Assembly (NCBI GenBank): GCA_037176905.1
Contig: JBBBWG010005557.1
Location: forward strand, 127,005 to 191,004
Reading direction: 5' to 3'
Origin: Azolla pinnata
Taxonomy: Eukaryota > Streptophyta > Polypodiopsida > Salviniales > Salviniaceae
DNA: 64,000 bases
In this document: positions 26,180-36,380 of the stretch, in pieces
How positions within the stretch are numbered: the first letter of the stretch is position 1
How the letters are laid out: each line of letters starts with the position of its first letter
Program-made: the position numbers and the translations under genes
The notes under the pieces: generated by a model
Database searches by the model: none
Told to the model about the DNA's origin: nothing
What the model saw: only the letters and a program-made list of their open reading frames with translations

Positions 26180-26824
26180 CGCGCTTAATGTATCTAACAA
26201 CTATACGCTTACAATACGCACTTAAATTCCGTTTCAGCTGCTCAAAACCAACTCGATCCAGCCTCAAACTTGTGCCGATCGATCCACATCCGATGATGAT
26301 GATGATGATTCATTCATGCTTCCCATGCTTCGCATCGATCGAGTTTTTTACCTACCGCGGGGGAGAGAGAATCATCACAGTTTCGTGCATGCGATTTCGC
26401 GCCGCGACGATGATCGATTTCATCGCGACTAGTGCGCGATCGATTCGCCCGCGCCCTCACGCATTCGCATCCGAAATCCGTTTTCCGGAACTCTCCTCGC
26501 GCAGCCCGAATCGTGTCGATCTCATCGCTCGCGAGCCGATTCGCTTCGCGCTCGAAGCGACTCTGGCTTAAGCAGCTGTTGTTTCGAAATAATAATTAAA
26601 AAACAAGAAGCAATCGAACGTTTTTTCGGAACTGTCATTTGGTTGGTTTGTTTTTTTCGCCCGTTCCCAAGCAAAGCGTGTTTTCAAGGTACGGAATCTC
26701 GGACAAAGTGCGCTTCATAAGTACATGTCGATCGATCGATCCACCGCCGCTTGCACCAAAAATGCGCAGATATATCCCTTTTAAAGCGTCGATGACAGAA
26801 CAAAATTCTGAGCTGGTTCTCATG

Positions 26825-27330
26825 GTGGCTTCTTTCCTGGTTGCAAGTCGTTCAGGATGAGTCGTATGTATGGTTGGTGCTTAGAGAAATTTTCCTAGGC
26901 TTTTCGGTCGCTGAAAACATCGGAGAAATGTCGATACTTTGGCGACGGAAAATTCTCTTGTCGTGGCTTCTTTGTTTTTCTGGTTGCAAATCGCTGGGAC
27001 AAGTCATACGGTTGGTGCTTGAGAAACGTCTCGAGGCTTCTGGTTACCGAAATAAGCTCGAGAAATCTCGATACTTTGATGACGGAAAATTGCGGGTCGG
27101 TTCTTCTGAGGACGTGTTATACGGTTGTTGCTTGAGAAATGTCCGGAGGTTGCCGAAAACATCTGAGAAATCCTGATACTTTTGAGGACAAAAAAATCGG
27201 GAGTTTGTTCTTGTCGTAGCTTCTTTTTCCAGCCGCAAAATCGTCGGGGCAAGTCGCATATGGTTGGTGCTTGAGAAATTTTCTGAGACTTCGGGCTTCC
27301 GAAAACATCCGAGAAATCGGCAGAAGAGTC
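26825..27330 (+). repeat. About 138-bp tandem array, four copies
   Basis: The anchor GGTTGGTGCTTGAGAAA recurs at 26872, 27010, 27123 and 27262. Periods are 138, 113 and 139 bp; the short period reflects loss of the GGCTTCTTT-GGTTGCAAAT block from the third unit. Units also share a CCGAAAACATC-GAGAAAT block and a GACGGAAAAT block. Confidence 0.9.
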
Positions 27331-27557
27331 TCGATCTCTGTTTTTTTTACGAGCTGTTTCAACCAAATGGCTCCGATTTCGGCTCCGCTTTTGAAATAAG
27401 TAATTGGGTTGAGGACTTTTTCTCAATCAAGATTTCTCGGTGCACCGTGTTCAACCAGGGAACACGAATCGCAATTCTTGGCAGTATTCGCTTGATTTAC
27501 ATGGATCTATTCAAAATGTCACCTCGATTCTTAATTTCTCCCCAAAAAAAAAAACCC

Positions 27558-27655
27558 AACATTAGAATCGACGATAGTATTAGAAACCCAAACATTACAA
27601 TCGACGATCGTATCAGAAACCCAAACATTACAATCGACGATAAGTATTAGAAACC
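27558..27655 (+). repeat. 33-bp minisatellite, three units
   Basis: Units at 27558, 27591 and 27624 begin AACATTACAATCGACGAT and end AGAAACCC. The last unit carries an extra base. Confidence 0.93.
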
Positions 27656-28367
27656 GACATGCCTTATCAGCAGAGTGCTATCAACAACTGTGCATCGAGG
27701 GAAAATAACCTGATTTCGATCGATGGTTTCAAGGAATCTCGGTGAATGGAGCCTTGGTTATTACCTAAGGATTGTATAGACCACCCCCCCCGATGAATGC
27801 TGATGTCGAGAAAAAACACGGTTGCGAAATCTCGTTGAAATCCCACGATTCAATGGGTTTAGGTTGGAATTCGAGAACCACGTCGATTCTCGGAGCCGGT
27901 GAGATGTGGATGGATTCCAAGAGCTCTGGCTAAATATGGAGGAGGTCTTTTTTGTGTACCATCCATTACTTTGTGCACCTTAAGAAGAGTCTGATTTCTC
28001 ACTGGCCCCGCCTCCTTTGTGGTGGTAGTTCTTTGCGATTCGTCGTGGAAAGGTCTCGATTTTTGTTCTCTTCCAGAAGGGCGAATCGCGGAGCTTGCAT
28101 AAGCTTCATTGGTCGATTGATAGATTCCTGCGATTGTATCGATTCCTGCGATTGATCGATCGATCGATCGATCGATCTGCGGCATCCGAAGGCTATTCCA
28201 AAGTCAAACGGAACTTTCCAGAACATTCCAAGACCGACTTTGCACATGCAGTTTATGCACCATCATCATCATCATCATCAAGAACAAGCCGCAGCAGTGG
28301 CGTATGTTGCGCAAGGCTATCAGCGCCAATCGCCAACGGCGAGAGAAAACAGAAAACAACAAAGACC

Positions 28368-29300
28368 TCAGGCCCCAAAAGCATCAACATTCATTCAATC
28401 GGAAACACTCTTATTCCAGCATCAGAGATATCAGACCCCCAAAGCATCAAAGAGCTCGCTGGCGCAACTTTCGTTCATCGGAAACGCTCTCTTATTCCAG
28501 CATCAGAGATATCAGACCCCAAAAGCATCAAAGAGCTCTCTGGCGCAACTTTCATTCATCGGCAATGCTCTCTTATTCCAGCATCAGAGGTATCAGACCC
28601 CAAAAGCATCCAAGAGCTCTCTGCGCAACTTCCGTTCATCGCAAACGCTCTCTTCTTCCAGCATTGGAGAGAGAGATATCAGACCCCAAATGCATCAAAG
28701 AGCTCACTGCACAACTTTCCTTCCTCGCAAACGCTCTCTTATTCCAGCATTGGAGGGAGAGATATCAGACCCCAAATGCATCAAAGAGCTCTCTGGCGCA
28801 ACTTTCGTTCATCGCAAACGCTCTCTTATTCCAGCATTGGAGAGAGATATCAGACCCCAAAAGCATCAAAGAGCTCTCTGTGCAACAGTCATTCATCGAG
28901 AATGCTCTCTTATTCCAGCATCAGAGAGAGATATCAGGACCCAAAAGAACATCAAAGAGCTCTCTGCACCACATTCATTCATCGGCAACGCTCTCTTATT
29001 CCAGCATTGGAGAGAGAGATATCAGACCCCAAAAAGCATCAAAGAGCTCTCTGGCGCAACTTTCGTTCATCGAGAATGCTCTCTTATTCCAGCATCGGAG
29101 AGAGATCACAGGACCCAAAAGAACATCAAAGAGCTCTCTGCACAACATTCATTCATCGGATGCGGTCTCTTATTCCAGCATCAGCGAGAGATATCAGGAC
29201 CCAAAAGAACATCAAAGAGCTCTCTGCACAACATTCATTCATCGGATGCGGTCTCTTATTCCAGCATTGGAGGGAGAGATATCAGACCCCAAAAGAGCAT
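28368..29300 (+). repeat. 81-88 bp tandem array, about 12 copies, open in all three forward frames
   Basis: Units are anchored by TCAGACCCCAAAAGCATC at about 28368, 28431, 28512, 28593, 28679, 28765, 28850, 28934, 29022, 29108, 29194 and 29282. Each continues with AAAGAGCTCTCTGGCGCAAC, TTCATTCATCGG and CTCTCTTATTCCAGCAT. The unit has no stop codon in any forward frame, so unit lengths that are not multiples of three simply cycle three translations (QTPKASKSSL, DIRPQKHQRAL, SDPKSIKELSG). No homologue is recognised and coding is not supported. Confidence 0.9.
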
Positions 29301-29699
29301 CAACTGGAAATCTGTAATAAGGAAAAAAAAAAACAAAAACAACCCCTCACATACATATACAAGAGATTCGTGCTTCTCTGGCGGCAGGCGCAGATCCATG
29401 CGTGTGGGGCGCCCGTGCGATGGATCGAACGGGAGGAAACGGAGCTTTCCGACCTGACATAGCTGAAAAGCCATCATCCCTTCCAATCCAAAAACCAGCG
29501 CACGCACGCATGCACGCGCAGATGGGGGAGACCGAAAAAGAAGACTGAAAGACCAGGAAGAGAAAAAAAAAGAAGCGGAGGGGGGGGGGGGAGAAAGTAC
29601 AACAAAAGAGGAGTTACAGGATACGACGGCGGCGGCTGGCGGCTGGCGGCTGGCAGCTGGCGGCGGTGAGGATGGTGATAGGATCGAGGGACACTGGCT

Positions 29700-30215
29700 G
29701 ACTGGTCGACGAAGCGATGGGCGGTTGAAGGGGTTGATGATGGGGCAGTTGGTCGATGGGCGGTTGATGATGGGCAGTTAGTCGATGGGCAGTCTGATGG
29801 GCAGTTGATGATGGGGCGGTTGATGATGGGCAGTTAGTCGATGGGCAGTTGATCGATGGGCAGTTGCTTGATGGGCGGTTGCTCGATGGGCAGTTGCTCG
29901 ATGGGCGGTTGCTTGATGGGCAGTTGCTCGATGGGAGGTTGTTTGATGGGCGGAGTTGCTCGATGGGCGGTTGCTTGATGGGCGGTTGCTCGATGGGCAG
30001 TTGCTTGATGGGCGGAGTCAGTCGATGGGCAGTTGATGAGGGGCAGTTGGTCGATGGGGGGGAGATTGATGAAGGGGCAGTTGGTTGGTGGGCAGTTGCT
30101 CGATGGTGCGGAGTTTGCTCGATGGGCGGAGTTGCTCGAGGGGCAGAGTTGCTCGATGGTGCGGAGTTGCTCGATGGGCGGAGTTGCTCGATGGGCACTT
30201 GGCCGGGAAGGGCGG
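29700..30215 (+). repeat. 15-bp minisatellite array
   Basis: GATGGGCAGTTGCTC units with G/A and C/T variants run for about 500 bp, interrupted by short indels. The unit lacks stops on both strands over long stretches (LLDGQ forward, PSSNC/R reverse). The array lies just downstream of the SQD2 stop codon. Confidence 0.92.
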
Positions 30216-30293
30216 TTGATCGGGCAGTTGGTTGGTGAGGCGGGCCAGCAGCGGTTCGCGAGTCGAGAGGAGGAGGAGGAGGAGGAGGAGGGG

Positions 30294-30356
30294 TTTAGGG
30301 TTTAGGGTTTAGGGTTTAGGGTTTAGGGCTTAGGGTTTAGGGTTTAGGGTCTAGGG
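30294..30356 (+). repeat. Interstitial TTTAGGG telomere-like array
   Basis: Nine consecutive heptamers, seven perfect TTTAGGG and two one-base variants (CTTAGGG, TCTAGGG), preceded by a GAG run. It ends 16 bp from the SQD2 stop codon, so it probably sits in the SQD2 3' UTR as CCCTAAA. Confidence 0.97.
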
Positions 30357-30372
30357 AGAAGAGGGTTTAGGG

Positions 30373-31190
30373 TCAAGAGGAGGAAGGGGAAGGGGAAGGG
30401 GAAGAAGGGTCGAGGCGAGCAATGGCGGCGGCGACGATGGCGCGGCGGCGGAAGAGCCACGAGAGCCAGCGCGAGAGCTGGCGGCGGCGCTTGTGCCAGA
30501 ACCAGATCGCGGCGTTGTATTCGTGGCGAACGTGGCGAGTCGCGGCGCGCCAATCGTGCTTCTCCACCTCGACGCGGCCCGCGGCCGAGAGCCGCGAGCG
30601 GAGCTGCGCCGAGGCCAGCACCGCCGACAGCTTCGAGGCGCAGTCCTCGAGGTCCCCGGGTGTGAAAAGGAAGCCCGTTTCGCCCTCGTGATGCGGCGGG
30701 ATTATGTCGGGGATTCCTCCCGCGCGAGCCGCGACGATCGGCGTTCCCGATGCCATCGCCTCCAGCACCACCAGCCCCAATGTCTCCGATTCCGACGGCA
30801 TTATGAACACGTCCCCGCTCGCGTACGCCGCCGACAGCTCCTCCCCGTGCAGCATCCCCGTGAACACGACCGGCATCCCCTCGAACATCTCCTCCAGATC
30901 CTTCCTGCATATATATACATGTATATACATATATGTAGGGTTTAGGGTTCTGGGTTTAGGGATCAGGGTTTTGGGTTCAGGGTTTTGGGTTTTGGGTTTA
31001 GGGATCAGGGTTTTGGGTTTTGGGTCCTCTCCAAGCCTTTGTTCCATCTTCTCTAATGCCCAAACAGCTTCTTCTCTTTTCTTTTTCCTTCTTCTTTTTT
31101 GTTTTTTTTCGGTTTTTAGCCACGCGATGGACACATACTGATTTGCAGCAATCAATCCACAGAACTATCATTTGCTTCCTCTCTTTTTTT

Positions 31191-31235
<45 letters not shown>

Positions 31236-34200
31236 GGCTCCCTCCCGCATATAGCAACGATCCGACAATCAGTTCGATGACACATCACAAAATTTTGCGG
31301 TGGGAGGGACGGGTTTGTTAGTGGAAGACGAGGAAGAAGCTAGCGTGTCGTCCTCGCTCCAAGGAACATTGGATTGACACACCTTAGTTTTTATGTGTTT
31401 TTTAATGGCTCAAACACCTCGATTTGGTTTCGGATTCATGGTTTTTCACAGCTCAGCTGAAAGCATTTCGATGGTGTTCCATGATTCAGTAATCGATCCT
31501 AGGAGCCTTTTGATGACCTACTAGTTTTTACGTGTTTTTTAATAGCTCAAACACCTCGATTTGGTTTCGGTTTCATGGTTTTTCGCAGCTCAGCTGAAAA
31601 CATTTCGATGGTGTTTCATGATTCAGTAATTGATCCAAGGAGCCTTTTGATGACATATTAGTTTTTATGTGTTTTTTAATGTCTCTAACACCTCGATTTG
31701 GGTTTCAGTTTCATGGTTTTCCACAGCTCAGCTGAAAGCATTTCGATGGTGTTTCATGATTCAGTAATCGATCCGATGAGCCTTTTGATGACATATTAGC
31801 TTTTAAGTGTTTTCTAATGGCTCAAACACCTCGATTTGGTTTTGGTTTCACAATCAGCTTATGCTCAAGAAAAAAATTGTGATTGTTCGGTTTGGCTTCC
31901 CGAAACCAACGCAAACCTATAAACATTTTGCCGATTCCCAGTAACCACGATTCTACACCTAATTCTATCGCAATGCTGTATGTTTCGTAAGAGATTACTT
32001 GCCTGTATGGACCATCACCCACAAACGCAAGCCGTGCATTGGGAAACCTTTCCATCACTCTACAAAGACAATAGACCAACATGCACACTGTTAGACGATG
32101 CACAGTACAATCAGGAGGAAGACAAAAAGAGGAAACACAAAATTCTTTCTGAATAGAGGATCGATGCTCTCTCACTTCTTCAAGAAATCTAAGCTCTTCT
32201 CAGCACCCAGGCGACCAACATGTACGATAAGCGGCTTATCGATCTCATTATTGCTGCACAAAATAGGTCAGGAAGGCTGTATGAGTCATCTAAGAAATCT
32301 TAACAACTATGGCCTGGAGATGTGGGCATAATATATATGCATACCTTAGGCGAGCTCTCATTTCAGCAGACTTGAATCGAGGATGGAATCTCTCTGAATC
32401 AACTCCTTTGCGCCATACTCGAATCTTGTATGCTGAGAGGGTACTAACTTGTTAGTCAGGATTTTCTTTCCAGCTATTTCTTTCACAGTTTTCTGCAAGA
32501 GATGGTGTCTGGAACAGAGATTAGGTTTTGGAGAAACCTACCAGCAGCAGCACCCGCTGCTTGAAGTTCCTTCCCAAGAACATGAGATGTAACAAGAGTA
32601 AGATCGGCAGCTCTGTGCAAGATCTCTACACACAAAAAAGAAAGAAAACAATGTGGTCCATTCACCTCTCATCTCATTGCCAGAATGAAGGAGATATGGT
32701 ACGAAATGACTTACTTATCACTAACCACATCGGTTTGACAAGCCAGCTGAAAGTATACTTTGGAATATATCTGAACAAAAGACCAATTTGAACCAGTTAC
32801 AACTGAAAACCCATGCATAAAACCCTCCATTCAAAACAAAAAAGACCGCCCAAGGAGACACGTACACTGGAACATGTGTGTGGTATGACAGGACTAGAGG
32901 AACTTGCAAGAGCTTCGCAATAATAAGAGCACCGATAACCTGATCATCGCCAGTATTTTCATCACAAGAATCAAGCGATATTGTCCATATCATGGGAAAT
33001 GATACTGTTCAAGCTGGAATAAGTAAACCAAATGATGATACACACCATGATACCAGGGGATGATGCATGTATAATGTCAGGCTTAAACCTCGCTATCTCC
33101 ATGATTATCCGAGGGCTTAGAGCCAATGAGAGAGGAACAACTTTATACCATGGACAGGGGAAGCTGGAAATAAAGAGCACGACACGAGCCTGATTGATTT
33201 GATATGAAAGTAATATGAGGAAAAATAATGAATTTGTTGTGCTTCAAAATTCTGTTTCCCTTTCTGTTTTACCTCCATGAAGCAACAACTTTTGCACCGT
33301 GGTAGTACTCTGGAGCACCTTCATGTGTTGTCACAACGATCACCTGATAAGAGACAACAAATAAAACCTTGAGATAAACCTGAATAAATCTATCTGATGA
33401 ATTGGTACTCTCCAAACATGTATGGAAGCGTACCTCATCCCCCATTTCTTTCAGGTAGCGGATGAAGTTTTGGAACCGGTTCTTGTAGCCAGATACATAG
33501 CTGCACATTGAGCAAGGCTTAAGAAGGCAAACTAAGAAAGACTACATAACCAGATCAATTGTCAAAATGCAATCTTGACCCTATTTGGCTATCCAGGGGT
33601 ACTTACAAAAGCAGACAACATCCATACATAGATTCGATCCAGGGTAGACATCGGTCGGAAAATTACATGATTGACGCTACGTGATAAGAAATGTTAGAAG
33701 ATAACATTTCAGATAATGTAGCCAGAGGCATAGCTGCACATCGAGCAAGGCCTAAGAAGACAAGCTAAGAAAGACTACTTAACCAGATCAACTGTCGAAA
33801 ATGCAATCTCAACCGTAATCGGCTATCCAGGGGTAGGGGTACTTTCAAAAGCAGACAACGTCTATCACACAGATTCGATCCGGGGTAGGCATCAATCGAG
33901 ATTACATGATCGACACTACTTGATCTGAAATGTTAGGCAACACGTACCCGGGAGTATGTATGCATATGTATATGCACATGGATATCTACACACTCCATGT
34001 ACATGTAGATGGAGATGCATCTGAATTTGTATATGGAGATGCATCTGAATTTGTCTATGGAGATGCATCTGAATTTGTACACATCTGAACTTGTACATGG
34101 AGATGCATCTGAATTTGTAAACATCTGAATTTGTACATACCTGGATTTGTACATGGAGATGCATCTGAATTTGTACACATCTGAATTTGTACATGGAGAT

Positions 34201-34802
34201 GCATCTGAATTTGTGCATGGAGATGCATCTGAATTTGTACATGGAGATGCAGATGCATGTGCAGTGCACCAGAAAAGACCACTGAAAACAAGAGCTTACG
34301 CGAAAGGGGAAGGTTCGACAAAGAGGGCGATTCTGCGAGGCGTGTGAGCAACACCATTGCTGCCGATGTGGTCGATGCTGCTGCTGCTGCTGCTGCTGCT
34401 GTTCTTCTCATCGTCTTTGCCAGAGGACGAGGGCTCCAGGGTCATGGGAACACTGGAGCTGCAGGATCGAGGCGCCATGGCCAGCGATCCATCGTTCCTC
34501 CTCTTCTTCTTCTTCCTCCTGTCCTTCATCGCCGTCTTATTCTCCAGAGCAGAGGACCATCTGCAGCCTGCCATGGCCCGATCCACGCTCACAAACCCCA
34601 CCACAGCTCTGCTCGGCGGAAGCTTGGCCTCCAGGGCGAGGGCCCCTCCTCCTCGGCTCTCCGCTCTAGGGAAGCTAACCTCGGAGCTCGTGGAGATGGA
34701 GCCCCGCCGCTGCGCCGAAGAGCCGCTGCGGCGAGCGAGAATCGAAGAAGAAGAAGAAGAAGAAGACGAGGGAGCAGCGGCGGCTGCAGCAGCGAAGGCC
34801 AT
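30373..34802 (-). CDS. SQD2: Sulfoquinovosyldiacylglycerol synthase (UDP-sulfoquinovose:DAG sulfoquinovosyltransferase)
   Basis: Transfers sulfoquinovose from UDP-sulfoquinovose to diacylglycerol, the last step of plastid sulfolipid synthesis at the chloroplast envelope. Exons: 34802-34300, 33500-33434, 33343-33273, 33163-33046, 32939-32866, 32770-32715, 32625-32542, 32432-32345, 32253-32176, 32059-32003, 30904-30373; 575 residues, fully in frame. Start: first in-frame ATG, in good context (ATGG). Residues 1 to about 150 are Ala/Ser/Arg-rich, as expected for a transit peptide. The GT-B/GT4 fold follows: PRRIALFVEPSPFAYVSGYK, SWSFPCPWYKVVPLSLALSP, HTHVPVYIPKYTFSWL, HVGRLGAEKSLDFLK, VGDGPYRKDLEEMF, and the EX7E motif with Glu439 and Glu447. 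The last intron has a GC donor at 32002-32001. The C-terminus is Ser/Pro-rich after AAIWFWHKRRR. Confidence 0.96.
30938..31022 (+). repeat. Degenerate telomere-like G-rich tract in SQD2 intron 10
   Basis: Irregular GGGTTTAGGG, GGGTTTTGGG and GGGATCAGGG units follow the acceptor of the last SQD2 exon. The runs of three G on the + strand could form quadruplexes; the SQD2 transcript would carry the C-rich strand. Confidence 0.85.
31197..31233 (+). repeat. (CT)n microsatellite
   Basis: About 18 uninterrupted CT units inside SQD2 intron 10. Confidence 0.97.
31384..31850 (+). repeat. 137-bp tandem array in SQD2 intron 10
   Basis: TTAGTTTTTATGTGTTTTTT, or a close variant, recurs at 31384, 31521, 31658 and 31796 (periods 137, 137, 138). 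It is followed by AACACCTCGATTTGGTTT, CAGCTCAGCTGAAA and CATGATTCAGTAATCGATCC. Three full units and a partial fourth. The array ends about 150 bp from the GC donor of this intron. Confidence 0.95.
33484..33936 (+). repeat. 233-bp tandem duplication copying the SQD2 exon-2 acceptor
   Basis: Copy one (33484-33716) contains the first 17 coding bases of exon 2 and its CAG acceptor. Copy two (33717-33936), deeper in intron 1, repeats TGTAGCCAGA-GCATAGCTGC, so it carries a second CAG followed by the same exon start with Val changed to Ala. Copy two has no matching donor after it. Confidence 0.93.
33999..34256 (+). repeat. 24-bp minisatellite in SQD2 intron 1
   Basis: GAGATGCATCTGAATTTGTA plus CATG-type spacers is repeated about ten times with 12-bp and 24-bp registers. 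On the transcribed strand it is open as CISMYKFR repeats, but it lies within an intron. Confidence 0.92.
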
Positions 34803-35045
34803 GGGGGGAGAAAGCTGGATCTGCCGGAGAGGAGAGGGGAAACCCTGTGAGGATTTGCAAGCGTCTGAGCAGGCGAATCTGCAGGATCTGTGCCGTCGGA
34901 GAGGAAGGAAAGGAAGAGCAAAGCAAAGCAAGCCAAAGGGCTAGAGCTCGAGGAGGGAATATTCTTCTGAAGAGAGCATTGTCGCCAGGATATTCTGCAG
35001 CTCTCTGGTTCCGTTGTGCTCTCTCTTCTGCTTCTCTCTGCGTCT

Positions 35046-35147
35046 GATTCTGCTTCTGCTTCTGCTTCCGCTTCCGCTTCTGATTCTGATTCTGATTCTG
35101 ATTCTGATTCTGATTCTGATCCTGATCCTGATTCTGCTTCTGCTTCT
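35046..35147 (+). repeat. CTGATT hexamer-type repeat
   Basis: TTCTGA and TTCTGC units run for about 100 bp upstream of SQD2. They produce long low-complexity frames (Ser-Asp or Gln-Asn) that I do not regard as genes. Confidence 0.9.
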
Positions 35148-35240
35148 CTGCTCTCCTGCCCCTGCGCTCGCGGCAGAGAAGACGGGAGCAAGCGAAGCTC
35201 TCAGTGCTACTCTCTGATGATGATGGGGGCTCTCTCTTTC

Positions 35241-36380
35241 TTCTGTGTTTCTCTTGATGGTGATGATGGTGATGGTGATGGTGGTGGTGGTGATGGTGGT
35301 GATGGTGGTGATGGTTATGGTTATGGTGGTGGTGATGGTGATGGTGGTGGTGACGGTGATGGTGATGGTGGTGGTGACGGTGATGGTGATGGTGATGGTT
35401 ATGGTTATGGTGATGGTGATGGTGATGGTGATGGTGATGGTGATGGTGATGGTGATGGTGATGGTGATGGTGATGGTGGTGATGGTGATGATGGTGTTGG
35501 TTGTGCTGATGATGGTGTTGGTTGTGCTGATGATGGCGATGGTGATGATGGCGGTGGTGATGGTGATGATGGTGCTGGTTGTGGTGATGGTGGTGATGGT
35601 GGTGATGGTGATGATGGCGGTGGCGATGGTGATGATGGTGATGGTTGTGGTGATGGTGATGATGGTGATGATGGTGATGATGGTGATGGTGATGGTGATG
35701 GTGATGATGGCGGTGGCGATGGTGATGATAATGATGGCGGTGTTGGCTGTGGTGATGATGGTGATGGTGCTTGTTGGATGCCGATGCTTGTGCTGGTGCT
35801 TGCTTGATACTACTGATGATGGCGGTGCTGATTGTGATGGTGATGATGGTGATGATGATGTTGGTTGTGCTGATGATGGTGATGGTGGTGCTTGCTGATG
35901 CTGATGCTAATGTTGATGCTTGTGTTGGTGCTTGCTTGATGTTGTTGCTGCTGATGGTAGCGGTGGTGATGGTGATCATGGTGCCGGTTGTGGTGATGGT
36001 GGTGCTTGCTGATGCTGATGCTTCTGCTGGTGCTTGCTTGATGCTGATGATGATGATGATGGCGTGCTGATGGTGGTGCTTGCTGATGCTGATGCTTCTG
36101 CTGGTGCTTGCTTGATGTTGTTGATGATGATGGCGGTGGTGATGGTGATGATGATGCCGGTTGTGGTGATGATGGTGATGGTGCTTGCTGATGCTGATGC
36201 TTATGCTAGTGCCGATGATGACGGTGGTGATGGTGATGATGGTGTGATTGATGATGGTGATGGCGAATGCTTATGCTAGTGCTTGTTGATGATGAAAATG
36301 ATGGTGATGATGGTGGTGGTGGTGGTTGTGATGGTGATGATGTTGCCGGTGATGATGCTGGTGTTGATGCCGATGCACTC
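35241..36380 (+). repeat. GGTGAT array upstream of SQD2
   Basis: GATGGT-based simple sequence, nearly pure to about 35500, then mixed with GTTGGTTGTGCTGATGATG units. From about 35760 there are higher-order units built on GCTGATGCTGATGCT and GGTGCTTGCTTGATG. It begins about 440 bp upstream of the SQD2 start codon. Confidence 0.9.

Larger units (their letters stand above)
22782..30372. other. Gene-poor, repeat-rich region between RING-CH and SQD2
   Basis: Between the start of the RING-CH gene and the end of SQD2 I could not support any protein gene. The interval holds successive unrelated tandem arrays (listed separately). The stretch 25480-26090 is AT-rich with many ATTAAT/ATCGAT words, and 26240-26570 is GC-richer with no recognisable product. 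A sequence at about 24860-25470 has a possible short minus-strand frame bordered by an acceptor-like CAG, but nothing recognisable. A GATC run lies at 28154-28176. Confidence 0.5.

Noticed and set aside
28368-29300. CRISPR-like array
   Set aside because: Whole units are repeated with no unique spacers, in a plant nuclear context.
29614-30198. 194-residue Pro/Ser/Asn-rich frame
   Set aside because: Translation of the 15-bp minisatellite; the opposite strand is equally open and no start, splice or homology support exists.
34675-35979. 434-residue His-rich frame, and other His, Met/Val or Asp/Gly frames in the GGTGAT arrays
   Set aside because: Produced by trinucleotide repeats, open in several frames and both strands; no homology, and it overlaps SQD2 exon 1 in a wrong frame.
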